DNA of 64,000 bases from contig JAAHII010000001.1 in the NCBI GenBank assembly GCA_010671905.1, forward strand, positions 4,464,001 through 4,528,000, written 5' to 3'. Shown piece after piece: positions 63,204 to 64,000 of this stretch. Made by a program: the position numbers and the translations under genes. Numbering within the stretch: the stretch's first letter is position 1; each line of letters begins with the position of its first letter. The notes under the pieces were generated by a model, which did no database searches, was not told where the DNA came from, and was given only the letters and a program-made list of their open reading frames with translations. The DNA is from Leptolyngbya sp. SIOISBB (GTDB taxonomy: Bacteria; Cyanobacteriota; Cyanobacteriia; Phormidesmidales; Phormidesmidaceae).

Positions 63204-64000
63204 CTAAGTCGTGATGTGGTAATGGCAAAAGCGATCGTAATGATTTTGCACCGCCCTCAACCACTGCTCGAAATAGAATGGTCTCAGTCCCATTCCTTGT
63301 CCCAGCAAGTCCGTCGGGCCATGTACAGTGCGGCCATGCTCGTCTGTGCCCGTATGGCTATATTCATCAGCTCCGGGGCTAAGTCTTGAGGATGAGAACA
63401 GTCCCCCCTCTAAATTATGGCCAGGATGATTTAAGCCCAAGAAATGGCCAAATTCATGCACTGAGGGAATCTGTGTGCCGGTATTGGTATTATCGGCCTC
63501 ATCTAGAGTGGCATAGCCAAATGTAGTGTTGGCGCTAGAACGCAGGAAAGCGCCGCCGGGGTTCGCCCTCACAGTGGCTTCCAAATCTTCGGATGAACTC
63601 CATTCGCCATCGGGAACAAACGTAATTCTGACTGCCGGTTCAAAGCCAGTGCCATGGCACGGACAGCTAGATCGGTTGGTTAGCGGTTTAATCCGAAAGG
63701 CAGAGTTGTTAAAGGCTTGCTCGATGACTCGTTTGAAATCATTCCGGAAGGTATTTTTCCGGGCGGTAGTCCAGCCATGACCGTTGTGGTCTTCAAATAA
63801 GAGCTGTACCTTAAACGTGAGGGTGACCTTACAAGCGCGGGTATTAAAGGATGTGGTCTTGCGCTGCACCATATCAGCGGGAGAGCGAGAAATGTCATGG
63901 GATAGCGGGTGCTGATGCCCTGCTTGTTGGATGGTGTGAACCAGCTCATGGGCCAATAATTTTTGCCCGGTCTGGCTACCGGGTTGATATTCTCCCTGCC
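63204..64000 (-). CDS. DUF4157 protein with C-terminal metzincin protease (5' end outside window)
   Basis: The window holds the last 264 codons; the frame is open to 64000. It starts inside the DUF4157 domain (EYQPGSQTGQKLLAHELVHTIQQAG), the same sequence type as the two following genes. The C-terminal domain holds HEFGHFLGLNH (63426-63458), the HExxHxxGxxH zinc motif of metzincins. A following Met in DLLGQGMGLRP could provide the Met-turn. A CPCHG segment lies before it. It looks like a DUF4157 carrier linked to a matrixin-like protease. The stop codon is two bases from the next ATG, so translation is probably coupled. Confidence 0.85.
   Translation of the reverse strand, partial: QGEYQPGSQTGQKLLAHELVHTIQQAGHQHPLSHDISRSPADMVQRKTTSFNTRACKVTLTFKVQLLFEDHNGHGWTTARKNTFRNDFKRVIEQAFNNSAFRIKPLTNRSSCPCHGTGFEPAVRITFVPDGEWSSSEDLEATVRANPGGAFLRSSANTTFGYATLDEADNTNTGTQIPSVHEFGHFLGLNHPGHNLEGGLFSSSRLSPGADEYSHTGTDEHGRTVHGPTDLLGQGMGLRPFYFEQWLRAVQNHYDRFCHYHITT

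Noticed and set aside
1-64000. tRNA and rRNA genes
   Set aside because: Reading both strands I found no convincing T-arm with matching stems and no rRNA-like conserved blocks; a tRNAscan run would settle it.

Overview
The window comes from a filamentous-type cyanobacterium, probably of the Leptolyngbya/Nodosilinea kind. It carries photosystem II genes (psbD, a Psb28-2-like gene), an aa3-type cytochrome c oxidase operon, several cyanobacteria-restricted families (DUF2996, DUF1997, PRC-barrel next to smc, Uma2), many GCGATCGC (HIP1) octamers and heptanucleotide short tandem repeats. Species cannot be fixed from the sequence alone.

Layout. 0-2.3 kb: a Wzz/Wzc-like polysaccharide co-polymerase. 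2.7-6.1 kb: ctaC-ctaD-ctaE on the minus strand. 6.5-7.6 kb: a solitary psbD, frameshifted by one base. 8-14 kb: two large secreted-type proteins (lamin-tail and DUF4347 types) that share a C-terminal module of about 255 residues with five repeats. 14-38.4 kb: mostly core genes (purL, gmd, argS, psb28, an RppA-like regulator, TM2, pentapeptide repeat, deacetylase/glycosidase fusion, DUF1997, pheA, WecG-type glycosyltransferase, PRC-barrel, smc). argS carries three +1 homopolymer insertions. Together with psbD this points to sequencing or assembly error rather than real gene loss.

38.9-43 kb is an accessory island: a Uma2 nuclease-like gene, a two-helix membrane protein, a NACHT NTPase of the bacterial NLR-like type, and an IS630 transposase remnant. 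43-53 kb is a two-partner secretion locus (TpsA adhesin with eleven beta-helix repeats, a small ORF, TpsB transporter). It adjoins a methyltransferase, a GT9 glycosyltransferase and a three-part TIGR03032-TPR-glycosyltransferase fusion. The adhesin repeats are rich in N-X-S/T sequons, which suggests a cytoplasmic adhesin-glycosylation system.

53.9-64 kb is the most unusual part. It is a minus-strand cluster of three consecutive DUF4157 (eCIS core domain) proteins with different C-terminal payloads: a metzincin protease, a His/Cys-dyad domain and a giant 1791-residue protein. They are followed by an AT-rich gene placed like an immunity gene and by an AAA+ ATPase like those of extracellular contractile injection systems. 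No tail-tube or sheath genes lie inside the window; they could lie beyond 64 kb or elsewhere.
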